A DNA stretch of 64,000 nucleotides from Phallusia mammillata. Taxonomy: Eukaryota; Chordata; Ascidiacea; Phlebobranchia; Ascidiidae. Below the pieces are notes generated by a model. That model worked only from the letters and a program-made list of their open reading frames with translations. It was not told the origin of the DNA and searched no databases. This document shows positions 38,421 through 50,663 of this stretch, piece by piece. How positions within the stretch are numbered: the stretch's first letter is position 1; the number at the start of each line of letters is the position of its first letter. The stretch spans positions 6,319 to 70,318 of the forward strand of contig QLIY01000803.1 in NCBI GenBank assembly GCA_003260075.1, read 5' to 3'. A program made the position numbers and the translations under genes.

Positions 38421-41214
38421 CCCACTTAGAATGTGTTTTTATTGATTTTACCTGTGGTACAAGGGTAAAAAAGCAAACAGTTTATTTTTCGGAAGGAACG
38501 TACGCAACTACATTCCCCACCAAATTATATTTTCCTAATAGCTTCTTTACGAGAAGATCATGTTACCATGACAACAACTTTCTTGAGGGCGCTAGACTTT
38601 TATTTACTATGTTGTTGTTTTGTATGTGTGTGTGTTTCGAAAATAGTATGCTGAAGGTCCAATGTACTTTTATGTTTTTTAACCTTGTATTAAAGCGAAG
38701 CGTGGAACTTTGACTTAAATCTTGGATTACGACACACCGTTTATCCTTTGCGAACCCCCACCGCCTTTGATATGTGCGTTGCCTGGTTTCCTGCGTCAGC
38801 GATACATGGGGCTTCCCCTTATTTGACAGAAGCTAGTCTTCAGGTGTTTTCCGTTGACCTCAGTATACGGGCACTGCACAAGATTCTTTAGCTTAACAAA
38901 CTTAGCAGATTTAATCACTTGCAAGTAATCTTGAATTGTTCTTATTATCACGATTAATTATTAAATATTAACCGTGGTGGGGCCTACCAATTGGGCCTAG
39001 CCTACTATTTAGTATTTAAGTTTGTAAGCCAAATTTGTTTAAAACAGTTTGAAACAATCGTTTTATGGTAAATTTTGTTGAGGTATATCGTACACATCGG
39101 CACGCGCTTAGCTCATCAAGAATAGGTAGCAAACAAAATGTGAATTTAACGAGTTATATGAGGAATTTATTATCAGAGTAATCAAGGGCCTTATAGGATC
39201 AGTCAAACTAATTTCAAATTAAGGGTAAAATAATGATAAACACTTTTGTCACATGACAGATGAATTACGTTTAAACCCGATAGAAGTCAAAAAAACAAGG
39301 AATGTGTGGACCGTTTTCTCTTTTTTTTTATTTTACACTTTCAGTGAATGCAGTGCAACGACACAAAGATCTTAATTTCAGTGCAATTAAAATAAAAAAA
39401 TCAAATGTGATGATATTGTTTGCTTATAACAGGAAAGAGACCAACTCATGCAAAATACCCACAACTTTCAGAAAATAATGGATGAATAAAAACATAAAAT
39501 TTTGTCTTTTTGTCTTTTATCTGTCATACTTTCCAATAACAGTGGTCCACATAATCTACAGTCGCTTGCAGGGTGAAACTACGACCTGGTTTCTAACAAT
39601 GCAGTTCTTCAGCAATGCAATACCAACTATGCTATATGCGAAGTAGCTTGGTCGGACAGAATATGTACCGAGAACCCAAACCGTGAGGGTCAAGTCACGT
39701 TTTAGGGTCTCAGGGACACCAACTGCCAAAAGTTGAACTACAATCAAACTATTTTTTTTCTAAACTTGACCTGTATGTAGTGCTAGGCAGTGATCATAGA
39801 GTCCCAAAGTGGAGCTAGAAGGATGTGTAGTACATATTACTTACTATACAACCAACTACCTCAAGTCTGGAACGCTTCATTTTGCAACCAATTATCTTAC
39901 TTTGTCGCATGTTTGGTTGAAGTTTTCGTAAATTCTGACACCCATAAACTCGAGCTTGAGATCCAACAAGGTCTCCGAACACAAGTTCCAATTTCTGGGT
40001 GTAAGTATCACGCAGCAGTTGCAAACCTAGTCGTATCTTAACTTCCACTAATACCTATTACACCTTGACGAAACTGCTACAGCATTTTCCAACGAGCTAG
40101 ACCATGATCTTAAAGTTTCACATGAATTGCAGGATCGTTAGAAAAATTTAAGCTCTACTAAGAACACGGGTTTGATTATAAAGCCCAATAGGCTTTATAG
40201 CCGTTACTGCTTCAGGTTTCCAGTGCATAGCTTCACCACATGAATTTTGATAATTCATAGTTTAGATCTCTTTGATATCCATGGGCAAGCAGAACCTGAA
40301 AAATAAAATTTTTAAATTGTTCAAGCAATGGTCATTTTTTCCGTTTGGATTAAACATGACACAGTAATGTGATTTTTAAGGTTTAAAAACCATTTAGCCT
40401 ACTGCCATTGCACATACGCTAAACGAGTTTTCCAAAATATGGGTCGCGGCTCAAAGTTCGGTCGCCTACAAAATTCTTTGCTCGTCCTGTTTTTGTAGGC
40501 AAAGGACAAAGTTTTCTCATGGCATTAAACACAGCTTTCATACCATAAGTATTACCTGTTGTAACTAATTGTACCTTGACCATGCTCTAAGTTCGAGTCA
40601 AACCCTAATTTCAAATAAAAGAAAAAAACGTTTGCCGAAACTATCATTGAAGTTCGAAGTGCAGTTAAAATAGTATTATAATATATATATCCATGGGTAG
40701 CTGGAATTGACAAAATCAAACATTTCAATATATTTGGGTCGCTTCACAAGCCTAAGTGAAACATTGCTATAATAGCGTATTTAACATGGCGTAGGCCCAC
40801 AAACAATATTTCACATTTGTGTCCCATAATCGCCAACGTTTATTTGGCAGGTTGTTGTTTGTTTGTTTTAATTTAGAAACTCATGTGTTCATATACACTC
40901 CCTTATGGTCTGACAAGTATTAAATTTGATCTATTTTAGGAAAGTTTCGGGGGCAGATGGCGGGATTATGGGGTCAAACAATGCAAACCACTAGGTGGTG
41001 ACTTGTGGTGCTATAGGATGGTACACAGTATTAAAATCAATCCAGTTTGGTAATTATATTGGTAAACATTTTTACCAGTTTCAGGAAAACATACCGTTGC
41101 AGTGGTTTTTAAACCAAACCGCAATAACTCAACTTAGCTTACAGTTCATTAAAATGTATCTCATCCGGCCACTGTTTGACCATCAGAGGCGTTCAGAGCA
41201 GCAACAAACCCGCG

Positions 41215-41367
41215 TTCAGCAGAACTACTCCGAACGATCCGGCGCCTGACCCATACACAGTCATACAAAAATCCTAGATGGGAATTTGTCCTCGCGAGCG
41301 TCCTCGGTTCGAAGCCCGTGAAAACTAGAACTAACAACATGACGGCAAACGCTTTTGGGGGGGGGGG
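41215..41367 (+). mobile_element. tRNA-derived SINE-like copy, left
   Basis: Shares the layout of the 8.8 kb SINE: CGGCGCCTGACCCATACACA, then CAAAAATCCTAGATGGGAAT, then GTCCTCGGTTCGAAGCCCGTG (a degenerate B-box of which the core is GGTTCGAAGCC). It ends in 11 G (41357-41367). A second copy of the same sequence follows at once. A target duplication is not evident. Confidence 0.6.
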
Positions 41368-41490
41368 CCGTTCAGCAGAACTACTCCGTCATACAAAAAT
41401 CCTTGATGGGAATTCGTCCTCGCGAGCGTCCTCGGTTTGAAGCCCGTGAAAACTAGAACTAACAACATGACGGCAAAAGCTTTTGGTTAG
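41368..41490 (+). repeat. Second, shorter copy of the SINE-containing segment
   Basis: Repeats the left copy with a few substitutions and lacks 28 bases after ACTACTCCG (the AACGATCC to ATACACAG segment). It continues normally beyond the point where the left copy runs into G. The two copies look like two alleles placed in tandem. Confidence 0.7.
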
Positions 41491-41813
41491 CGATGCCCGG
41501 TCGTGTAAAACTAATATACAATTTTACTTTTGGGGGGTTAAATGTGTAACCTTGTAAAGCATCGAAACAAAGCTGATAGTAAACGTACATAACTCTACCT
41601 AAAAGCTATAAAAGTTTCGACCCGATGCCTAAAAACCAATGCATAGAGCAAATGGACAAATTCAAAGCCACAAAAAATCAGAGTGGAATAAAAATACCCC
41701 CCTCAGCAAATGGGCCATAATATGAAGCTCAGTATCTTGTTCTGCATAATATTCTTTCATTACACATAGTTTATTATTGCAGAACAATCTTGTTTTATAA
41801 CTTATAATGCTTG

Positions 41814-42169
41814 CGTAAAGTAAAATGTTTTTTACCGGCATGAAATTCTCAACGTCTGGCGTGGTTCTTTAATTTCAAAGATGGAAATCCGGCTTTTTGG
41901 TTGTGTTCAGCTTCACATGTTGTCATAACTGAAAAAATAACGCATAGAATACAGAGTTTGTGAAAAAAGGACGTGCATCACATTCCAGTAACGTAAAGTA
42001 AAATGTTTTTTACCGGCATGAAATTCTCAACGTCTGGCGTGGTTCTTTAATTTCAAAGATGGAAATCCGGCTTTTTGGTTGTGTTCAGCTTCACATGTTG
42101 TCATAACTGAAAAAATAACGCATAGAATACAGAGTTTGTGAAAAAAGGACGTGCATCACATTCCAGTAA
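41814..42169. repeat. Perfect tandem duplication, 2 x 178 bp
   Basis: Copy 1 is 41814-41991 and copy 2 is 41992-42169, identical by eye. Each begins CGTAAAGTAAAATG and ends CATTCCAGTAA. No coding content. Either a very recent duplication or an assembly error, since nothing has diverged. Confidence 0.85.
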
Positions 42170-43385
42170 CATTACGTTCGTGCCTGCTAACACAAGGTAT
42201 CAATTAATGCTGATAGTGGAACTCGGAAATGTATCGCCTAAAATTTGTATTTTTAACACTTTTCGCATTTCCAGTCACCCAATCTGTTAGTCACGTGCAA
42301 AATGGTAATTACGAATGATCCTTTACAATAAATAGTTTTAGACCAGTTTGGTGCCGTAACATGCCAAAGAATATTAACCTAAATATGACAATTTTTATAG
42401 AATCAAAACTTTTTGTCACCGTTTCCAGTAGAAAGCCGCGCCTAAATAATAAAACACAAACAACTCGAGATCACTAAAATCATATGTATCTTCTCTACGG
42501 AAACGGCACTACACTGAAAATGTTCTGTCGTTTTGTTTGGTTTTAAAAGCAGAACACCATGTAAGCAATTTTGGGGGTACTGTGCATATTTTGTGTCAGT
42601 GACATTTATAGGAACTAATTTGCAAATTTCTGCTATTTTAAGAACAATAGAACACATTTACTATAAAGTCGACATTATTTGAAGCTTTCGCGAGGAACTC
42701 ATCACGTCATTTCAATTAATGAATAACTATAGGGGCAGGGTACAATATTTAATTTCAAAAATAATAAATACTTATGCTTGTAAAATGTGGTAGTGTTTTA
42801 AAGGTAGCCTACAGGCATCTCCACAGAAAATACACACTGATACTTATGTAATAAAATATAGGGATTTGTGTGACTACAGCTACTGGCAGCATTGGCAAAT
42901 GCTGCATTTGGCACTTTTATCACATTTCAGGTAAATTCAAAAAAAATTATGTAACTTATAAGATCAGGCATAATACTTGTTATTAATAGGTGTTAATACG
43001 GTTTGAGGGCAAAATCAATTCTGTATTGTTTATAGATAAATGAAAATGTTACTCAAAAAAGCCCTTTACATCAAACCTAAATTAAAAATCGTAATTCTTA
43101 ACAAATGTTACAATCGTTACAATCGCCGTTACAATCGCATGGATTCCCGAAAAAAGGAGAGTTTCTGATTTTTGTGTATTTTAATGATAACTGAATGGAA
43201 ACAATTAAGATCTACAAATTACTTGACACGAAAATCCAGCAAGTTTTTCATTGGCTGCTTGGTGTTAGGTAAAGTTAAAACTTTAATAAACTGCAAATCG
43301 CATTTTAAACATTTGTTGTTTCTCCATATTTCATTATTTAGTTGAGATCAAAAATGTGTGTTGCTGTCAAAATTTGGATCACGTG

Positions 43386-43604
43386 TTAGCAAATGATGTG
43401 CAGTGCATGAATTGGTACTCTCAAAACAAAGAGGTCTGGCATCCAGTTAACAGCTGTGAGTGGCAGCAGGCGTTTTTGCGGTGGCGGCACTTGGTTTGTA
43501 ACAGGATGCTGCATCATTGGTGAATTATTCGCCACCGGAATAGGGTCGGTTTGAGGGTGCAGATGCACACCATTACAAGGGGGACATGGACCAGGGCCAA
43601 ACAC
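43386..43604 (-). CDS. Possible exon of an unidentified minus-strand gene
   Basis: An open frame begins just after a splice-acceptor-like TTCGTAG (the GTG at 43604 is the first codon after it) and runs to a stop at 43386. It encodes a Pro-rich segment with PVANNSPMMQHPVTNQVPPP, which looks more like protein than noise. I do not recognise the family, no start codon is in frame upstream, and the other two frames close quickly. A single candidate exon only. Confidence 0.25.
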   Translation of the reverse strand: MFGPGPCPPCNGVHLHPQTDPIPVANNSPMMQHPVTNQVPPPQKRLLPLTAVNWMPDLFVLRVPIHALHIIC

Positions 43605-46289
43605 CTACGAAGCGAGTAGACAGCAGACAGACGAAATCAATAGAAAGCACGGCAGCGAAATGTCCAGGCACAGCAGGCTACGTGCCTACCAAAAACCCGC
43701 GACGGATCACGTCTGCCAGTCGCACACGTTAACCTACATAGTCGCCGTTCAGTCGCGTTGTTACATATCGTCAAATACTTTCGATGTGTCGTTGACGAAA
43801 GTGGCGTTTTGCCGCTGGACCGCAAGAAATATTGTTTGACATGTTACCTAACACACATATAATACGCAGAAGTTTAAACCGTCAGTAAATTAAAGAATCC
43901 GTTGATAAAATATGAAACACCAGCTTTAAAACTATAGGCCACCAAATTTACCGCCAATCTAAAGTATTTTTCGCTTTCATTAAAACCACCCAACCCACTG
44001 AGCCAACAATCAAACAACGACATTTTTTCACACCACCATCCAAACCGCAACGTTTCAAATTCGTTTCTGTTTGCACGATTTAGCATAAAGCATCTGGTAG
44101 ACCTGCCTAATATGATCTTAATATTGAAAGGACGAGTAATACTGCTCAATCAGCTTTATTTTGTTTCTACACTAGCTTAGTCAACGAACAAACAAGTATC
44201 ATAAAATGAGGAAAAGTAACAAAAACTTCCATAATTCCGATATGTTGGTGTTTTTATTGATAACGTAAGTGGAATGTGCTGAATGCAACACATTTTTTTC
44301 ATTTGTGGCCACAATTATCTGATGGTCATCAAGGTAGATGTCTTTCACACGGCGAATGATATTTCTTTTTGTACTTAGTCATTTGTCATGTTCCCAGCTC
44401 CCTTTGGTGCTGAGAACCTGAGGCTACGCATGATTGCGCAGCAGACAAGTTCAGGCACCACGTGACCTATATGACGCACGCCAGTCTGACAATATGTGGC
44501 CCATGGCGGTCCTTGCGGTGCTCGGCAGTGATCGCAGATACCGGCGATCGATCTATGGCCAAGCTCTATACGGGTCCAGCATTACACTACGATGACTCAA
44601 GCTCTCCGCCACATAGATGAAAAAATTGAAACTAGCCAGGTTTTTAAGGCAAGTGCTTCCCAGTCCCACGGACAGATAGTTGTTTGCCACTATTTTTACC
44701 GTTTAACTGTGTCTCAAAATGGTGCATTTGAACAGTACAATTTGTCAACATTGTCAGAGCTTGCTTTTGATTCATTCAATTGGAAATCAATTGGTTTTTT
44801 ATCTTCCATACAATTCGGAAAAAAACTAGGTTAATGGGCTTCATAGTAATGCACACATGAATGCATGTTTTGCGTCACATTTGTCAATCGGTTTAGTATG
44901 TCAGTTTATCCCATATTCACCTAAAATGACACATGTGACATTCTGCACATTTCCACAAGGTGGGGCTGCAACTTTTTTGAACATGACGGTTATGTCCGCA
45001 TTGTTAAACGAATTAACGAAGAATAAAGTGTTTATTGTGGCGACTTTGCTGATCAGGCAACTAGAACAAGGATTCTTGCTTAAAACAAAAACGTTACATG
45101 ACGGGATTTTCAAATGTTTATGCCCCATTAATTTTTGACAGACTGCTGCAAGTCAAAAGATGGGAAATTCAAGTTCACTATGGTTCTGTGCTGTAATAAA
45201 ATTGTTCTTTCGATGAGGCGTGTGTGGTATTTTATGCATACACAAATTTTATTTAGTCCAGTGCCACTAAAACTTACCAACATACCCTAACAATATATTG
45301 AACTCACTTTTTCCAAGGTTATTACATGAAATCGTTTTGTGTCTTTGTTGCAGAAGGTTGACATAGTTCAGTGCGTGACAGTTACCGTTGTTACGTAAGG
45401 GTAACTGTGAGGTTGTAGCAAAATTACCGGCAGAATATTGCCCAGAACAACGCCAGCCATGTTTGTTTTGTAAGTTTGGAGGAGCTGTGATTTAACTAGT
45501 ATAACCATACAATGGGTAACTTTACCCTTTCACAGGCAAAGGTCTTGACTGAAAGGTAAAAACACCGCTTTGTCGTGTCCAAACAAGGCACAAACTTTTG
45601 TCTACGTAGGCATTTAACATAGCCGGCACAAAAATTATTCCACCGAATTCCTCCTTAACGCTCTACTAAGTTAGTTCCTTATTTGGCAACAAAGCCAATG
45701 GCATGCACGAAACCTGACGACCGGTAAACTTAAATTTACAAAACCAACGAGAAAAAAATGTCTGCAGTAACAATAAGTTACTCACAAGTTTGAATGATAT
45801 CGGGGTTGTGCTAAGGGGAAAAACCGCATTGCTGTGCTGGCTGAATGGATGAATACCGATCGTCAACTTCCGTCAATCCACCAAAGACAAACTGCGTTCA
45901 AAGTTTGATTGATAAAATCTGAACTTGCGACGGCCTTGCATTTAGTCCAAATATCGTTGAAGTAGTCGTAGATGGCTGCAAAATTTGTACAGTCAAACAT
46001 TGTAACCGTCATTATTAATATAGGGTATTTGAATTTAACTTTGTATTTGGAAACTGAAGAAACGCTACAGACTAATTTCATTTACCAGTTTCAATATAGT
46101 GTCAGACAACTGACATGCGCAACGTGGTGCTTAAGCTAAGCTTTCACTTAATGGATGCCTAAGTAGGGTAAAGGACAGCAAATTTCAACGTTACTGCGAA
46201 AAGTTCAAGCAATAGGTGTTAACTTATTGTTTTACCTATCGTACAATAACGTATTATTAAGTTTAAGTTCTGAAAATGTCTACCTGTGT

Positions 46290-46413
46290 CACCAATCTGT
46301 AGCAAAGCACAATAAACCGCTTGACTTTCTGCCTGGGCCTGGTCTTTGCCGTTTGTCTGGCTGCTATCTGTGATCAATAACTTTCCACCATTTTGCCAAG
46401 ACAGAAACTTCAT
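46290..46413 (-). CDS. Possible first exon, unidentified
   Basis: Starts with ATG at 46413 (MKFLSWQNGGKLLITDSSQ) and reaches a donor-like ACACAG|GTAGAC at about 46289. It is polar and Gln-rich with no known domain. No partner exon in matching phase was found, so this may be chance. Confidence 0.18.
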
Positions 46414-47129
46414 TCAGAGAATTACATTGATATGTTACACTACATTGACCTGTTTTTAAGATCGTGACAAAGCATTACAGCATAGACATCAAGTTAACTG
46501 CTGTCAAATGAAGCTGCAGTCTGAACATTCTCTCCTTACGCTCCCAGACGATGGCCCACGCCTGCGATGTCACTGCTTTTCTCTTTCTATTAGCGCAAGC
46601 TGATTAAAAGAACCTGTAGCCGTGCCTCTTTCATTCTCAGTCTGTATTCAGACTCATTACGAATACTCGATTGCGCCTTTGCCGTTACCTTGCTCTTTGG
46701 CCTGCGCAACTGGAAAGTGGGGTGAAAAACTGAATACAAATGGATTGGTAAACTTAATGTGAATGACGATCAGCTGGGAGAGCATGCACGTGCCTGACCT
46801 TCGACCGCTGTTAAACGATTCCGTTTGGAATAAAACATGTAAATGCAATGTTCGAGGCTCTCCGAGGACAACATTGTAGAATGTGGAGTCACTGTAATTA
46901 TAAACGATTGTACACATAATTTTTGAAACATTCGCAATTTTGTCAAAAAATAATATCGCGGAGACACTTTAAATGTCTTTAATAGTGTATTCATTGGATG
47001 AACGATGTATGTGTTTAGTCTACCAAGGGTGATTAGTAGGACCTTTGCCTTTGCAAATGAGCGGCTTTCATTCGCTTAGCGCCCTGCTAAGCGAAGTCTG
47101 GCCAGCTCAAACAAGGTAACTCAGCGAGG

Positions 47130-47138
47130 TATAAAAAG
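47130..47138 (+). promoter_or_regulatory. TATA-like box in a GC-richer patch
   Basis: TATAAAAAG followed by a locally GC-rich stretch that ends in the 87-G run. It could be the promoter of an unseen first exon cut by that run (an open frame from 47159 leads straight into the G tract), but no gene can be built from it. Confidence 0.3.
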
Positions 47139-47257
47139 GAAACACTTCTGGCACTGGGGTGACTGTTGAGCCTCAGCAACCAGGCCTCAGCCCAGTTCTT
47201 CGTTCTGAGCTAGGCTCGCTTTTTGGACCGGCGACCGCGTTCGGCTCCAGCCGCAAA

Positions 47258-47344
<87 letters not shown>
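47258..47344. repeat. Homopolymer of 87 G
   Basis: An uninterrupted run of G on the plus strand. A tract of this length is exceptional in an AT-rich genome and would be hard to sequence. The two sides share no duplicate sequence by eye. A gap-patch or sequencing artefact is likely. Confidence 0.95.
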
Positions 47345-47345
<1 letters not shown>

Positions 47346-48544
47346 ACGAATGCTTAAAGCAGGTATGGTCACGTGACGTCTAGACACCGCAGACTATGTT
47401 AAATAATGAATAACGACGATTTCGCCGGCCGTCGGGTCAAATTGGACTAACGCGAGTGGACGTGACTTCATTCAGGGCGCGTACGCTAGCAACCAAGAGG
47501 GGGCAAATCGAAGCGTTTGTTTGAAAAATGATCATATTTAAATAATAAATCAAAACGCCTGTTACCTTCAGTATACATTGAAAGAGTTGGTTAGATTACA
47601 TCACACACTTGATTTAAGCTACAAACCTGATATTGTATGGCGCCACAAATTTTGTTTAATTTTGTTTTTGAGGGGAATTAGCTTACGTGCTTTGTCTAGT
47701 TTAAAAATATTATTGAGAATTGGTGTGCAGTTGTGCTCATTACCAATGCTTTTTTCTTTTAATTCCTAAATCAACAAAAAAAGCAATTGAAACTCAAAAT
47801 CTGGATTTACCTACTCCTAAAATGTTTCAAACTGAGCCGTCTGAATTTTTGCTAAAATTATAATCATTTTTTGCAACTCAAGTGTCAACAGAACAGTGTC
47901 ATAGAAATCACAAAAGACTTTGCAATAGAAGTCGTATGACTGTTTAATCCAGGACGACAGGGTCAATCCCGTTTGTAAAAATACATTAATTGACTTGCTA
48001 AAATGTTAATTGCACTTTGCAAAACAGAGAAGGAAGGGTAATATGTTGCACAGCAAGGAATAATTTAGTATGTATCTGTGTCGAAGTGTTACATAAAGTA
48101 TTAAGAATTATATCACAAAATTGTAAAAAACATGTTTTTGATAAAGCTTTAAATTTTCATTTCTAGCAATTAATATGTATGAAGATTTTGTAGTTTTTTA
48201 TAATCCCTTTTACGAGGTTGTACAAATTTTTTGTGATCTAATTTTCTAGTGTGTAACTAAAAACGTTTAGGTTGTACAACTAAAAGTTTTCTTCAAAAAC
48301 GTTGAAGAATGTACAATTCTATATTTCTATTTGAAGCTTACATTTCTTGATTTAAAAGTTTTCAGTTAAGAAAAAATTGTAAGTGGTTTGGTTTTAAAAA
48401 CTTTGAACAACTTAGTTAAAAAGATTCAGTTTAAAAATTTGTACAAAAAGGATTAAAAAGTGGAAAAAACTATTTTTACTCATTGCATTACTGGTTCAAT
48501 TATGGTGCAGAAGTGCTGTAGGTTTGGTATTTTTATCTGCTAAT

Positions 48545-49555
48545 ATGTATGGTGTTGGTCCTCAACTGCTATCCAACCTTCTACGAAGTAAGTTTGTTTG
48601 TTTTGCTATTTTTACCCATCTTACATTAATTTATGGTGTTATTTTTAATCCATGGCCATTGCGTATTTTGCAGGGCAAAGTGGATCTTTCAAAGCCTTGC
48701 AATTTGGTGTCAATCAAGCAAGAGTTGCATTTTCAACGTCAAATAAATGTGTCAGCATGAGTTCTGAGGAATCATTTAATCTTCGCCACCAACTTTCATC
48801 TGAAAGTATAGCATTTTGCATTATATTTTTCTATATACTATAAAACAGCTTTTGTCTATGGCTTAATCTCTACATACAGTCTCAATTTTGTTAAGTTTGT
48901 ATATTGGCAAACAGTAATTATCAAAAGATATTACAAAAGTGTTGTAATATAACAAAGAAATGTTGGTGTTGGAAATTTATTTCACTAAGAATGTGGCTAC
49001 ACAAGTAACCTTGATGATCCTATATTGTTTTGATCACCAGTCAGGATTGTCAGCTTTTAAGGCTGTCAAGGTTATTGACTGTGCTTTCTCACAAGCACTT
49101 TGAATTTACTGAAATTACCGCTGGTAGTAAACATTGCTGGCAGAGGTGGCATTACACTATTAACATATAACAACTTTATTGTAGAAAAAACAAACAAAGG
49201 ATGGTACACCTACCGACTAGCATCAGTTGGAGTGCTTGGGGCATGTGCTAGTTGTTTTATCATTCCAGGAAACCCAATTGTTGACTTTGCTGCTGTGACA
49301 CTGATTGTTCATCATAACCATGCGTAAGCACATCTTTTTTAGAGTAATATTTTGCCATAATAATGTTGCTATATTTGCAGAGGTATCAAATCAGTGATTG
49401 CTGACTACGCACCTCTAGTCTTCAAGGACTGGATTGTACAGATTTTGTACATGATATGGTTGGCTGTCAGTGTCGCCACGCTGGGATTGTTGTATGCATT
49501 CAACTACAACAACATTGGATTTTCTCAATCTGTTGTTAATTTTTTGAAATTGTAA
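48545..49555 (+). CDS. SDHD: Succinate dehydrogenase cytochrome b small subunit
   Basis: Four in-phase exons, 48545-48587, 48674-48805, 49185-49323 and 49381-49555, give 162 residues (human 159). The first third is a mitochondrial presequence type (few acidic residues at first, Arg, Ser, Gln-rich). From WYTYRLASVGVLG onward three hydrophobic helices follow. VHHNHAGIKSVIADY aligns with the family's LHGHWGLGQVVTDY, which holds the haem b His and the ubiquinone-site Asp-Tyr; Trp after the second His is replaced by Ala here. YAFNYNNIGFSQSVVNFLKL matches the C-terminal CYFNYHDVGICKAV...LWKL block. It anchors complex II to the inner mitochondrial membrane together with SDHC. The start was chosen as the first ATG in a frame that splices in phase; an upstream start (48524, non-ATG) is less likely. 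Confidence 0.92.
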
Positions 49556-49698
49556 CTTCTTATAATTCTATACCTTTGTTTAATGGAGGTTATGTGCAAA
49601 GTTTTTTTGGGTCTATGTGTTGAGACATTACTGTTTACAGATAATGTACAAGTTGAGTGCCATTGTTGCCGGTTGGAGTACAACGTTTGTTATGAGTC

Positions 49699-49704
49699 AA
49701 TAAA
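49699..49704 (+). terminator. Poly(A) signal of SDHD
   Basis: AATAAA 144 bp after the SDHD stop codon, followed by a T-rich stretch. Position and context are typical. Confidence 0.7.
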
Positions 49705-49930
49705 AGTTTCCTGATACACTCACAAATGATTGCCTGAATTTGTATAAGTTTTGAATTTTGACCAATAATTTTTATTAAAAAAACTTCTTAAGAACACAGT
49801 GACATGCCAGTTTGGTTTTTAAATGTGTTTTGTCCCATCCCTTTTACTCTTCGAGCGGAGATTCTTATCTGTTTTCCTCCCTACCACCCCTTATCTAATT
49901 TTGAAGATGTGTTTACTATATTTTTTTACC

Positions 49931-50053
49931 TTCCATACCAGTGATGGGGAGACTCGAGTCACCTTTTTTAAAGAATTGACTTGACTCGAGTCTCAGTTGT
50001 GAAAAGACTCGTCTTAGTAGAGACTTGACTCGGACTCGTTATTTCACCAACAA

Positions 50054-50123
<70 letters not shown>

Positions 50124-50526
50124 AGCGAATGTAGTACATGTCAAGGCCAAGTATTCGCTTTTAAGCGCTTATATTACTGTACAAAAGCTCTAGCGCATGC
50201 AGTAAAATATGAATTTTTGTTTTTCAAAAACTCCTTTGAACAGTTTTACGTTTTTGAGTGTCAAATTGACACTGTCAATTAACTTGTTTCATTAAAATTG
50301 ACCATGCTCTTCCAAAGGGACGTTAATGGGATTTGTTCACTGTAATGAAGTGGTGTCCGTTTTAGGGTAAAAAAGTCGCGATAAACCATTCAAATAGAAT
50401 AACTATTCAAACCTTTAACCTTTCTTTGCAAAAACTTTTCGGGGTTTGCCTTGACTCGAACCGTTAATGACTTGACTTGACTTGAGACTCGACTAATAGG
50501 ACTCGTTATCCAACCCTGTTTCATGC
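49931..50526. mobile_element. hAT-like element with CTCGAGTC-type subrepeats
   Basis: Starts CAGTGATGGGGA at 49939 and ends ATCCAACCCTG at 50518, an imperfect inverted pair. Flanking octamers TTCCATAC and TTTCATGC match at six of eight positions. The interior is made of degenerate GACTTGACTCGAGTC-like units near both ends and contains the 69-G run. No transposase. Confidence 0.6.
50054..50122. repeat. Homopolymer of 69 G
   Basis: An uninterrupted G tract inside the hAT-like element. It may hide missing element sequence. Same character as the 87-G run 2.7 kb upstream. Confidence 0.95.
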
Positions 50527-50663
50527 ACATAAAGATAGTTTTCAATACTGTTCACCAAAAAGCATGTCAATTTTACCCTTAGCCCTTAAGTCTAACATCG
50601 TTTGAACGCCACATTGGAATAGAGATTGAGAGCGTGAGCATGAGCATGAATTAGTAAAAGGTG

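Larger units (their letters stand above)
38421..48544. other. Ten-kilobase gene-poor region
   Basis: No gene can be assembled here with confidence. Contents: two SINE-like copies with an 11-G run (41215-41490), a perfect 178-bp tandem duplication (41814-42169), two possible minus-strand exons (43386-43604 and 46290-46413), a TATA-like box at 47130 and an 87-G run (47258-47344). Confidence 0.5.

Noticed and set aside
44390-44590. GC-rich patch that might be an RNA gene
   Set aside because: Compared by eye with U2, U6 and 5S landmarks; none are present, and no stable fold was evident.
47159-47383. Open frame encoding a poly-Gly protein (and poly-Pro on the other strand)
   Set aside because: It exists only because of the 87-G run, which is probably not real sequence; no splice or domain support.
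49968-50282. Open frames with poly-Pro or poly-Gly through the 69-G run
   Set aside because: Same reason; they lie inside a hAT-like element.
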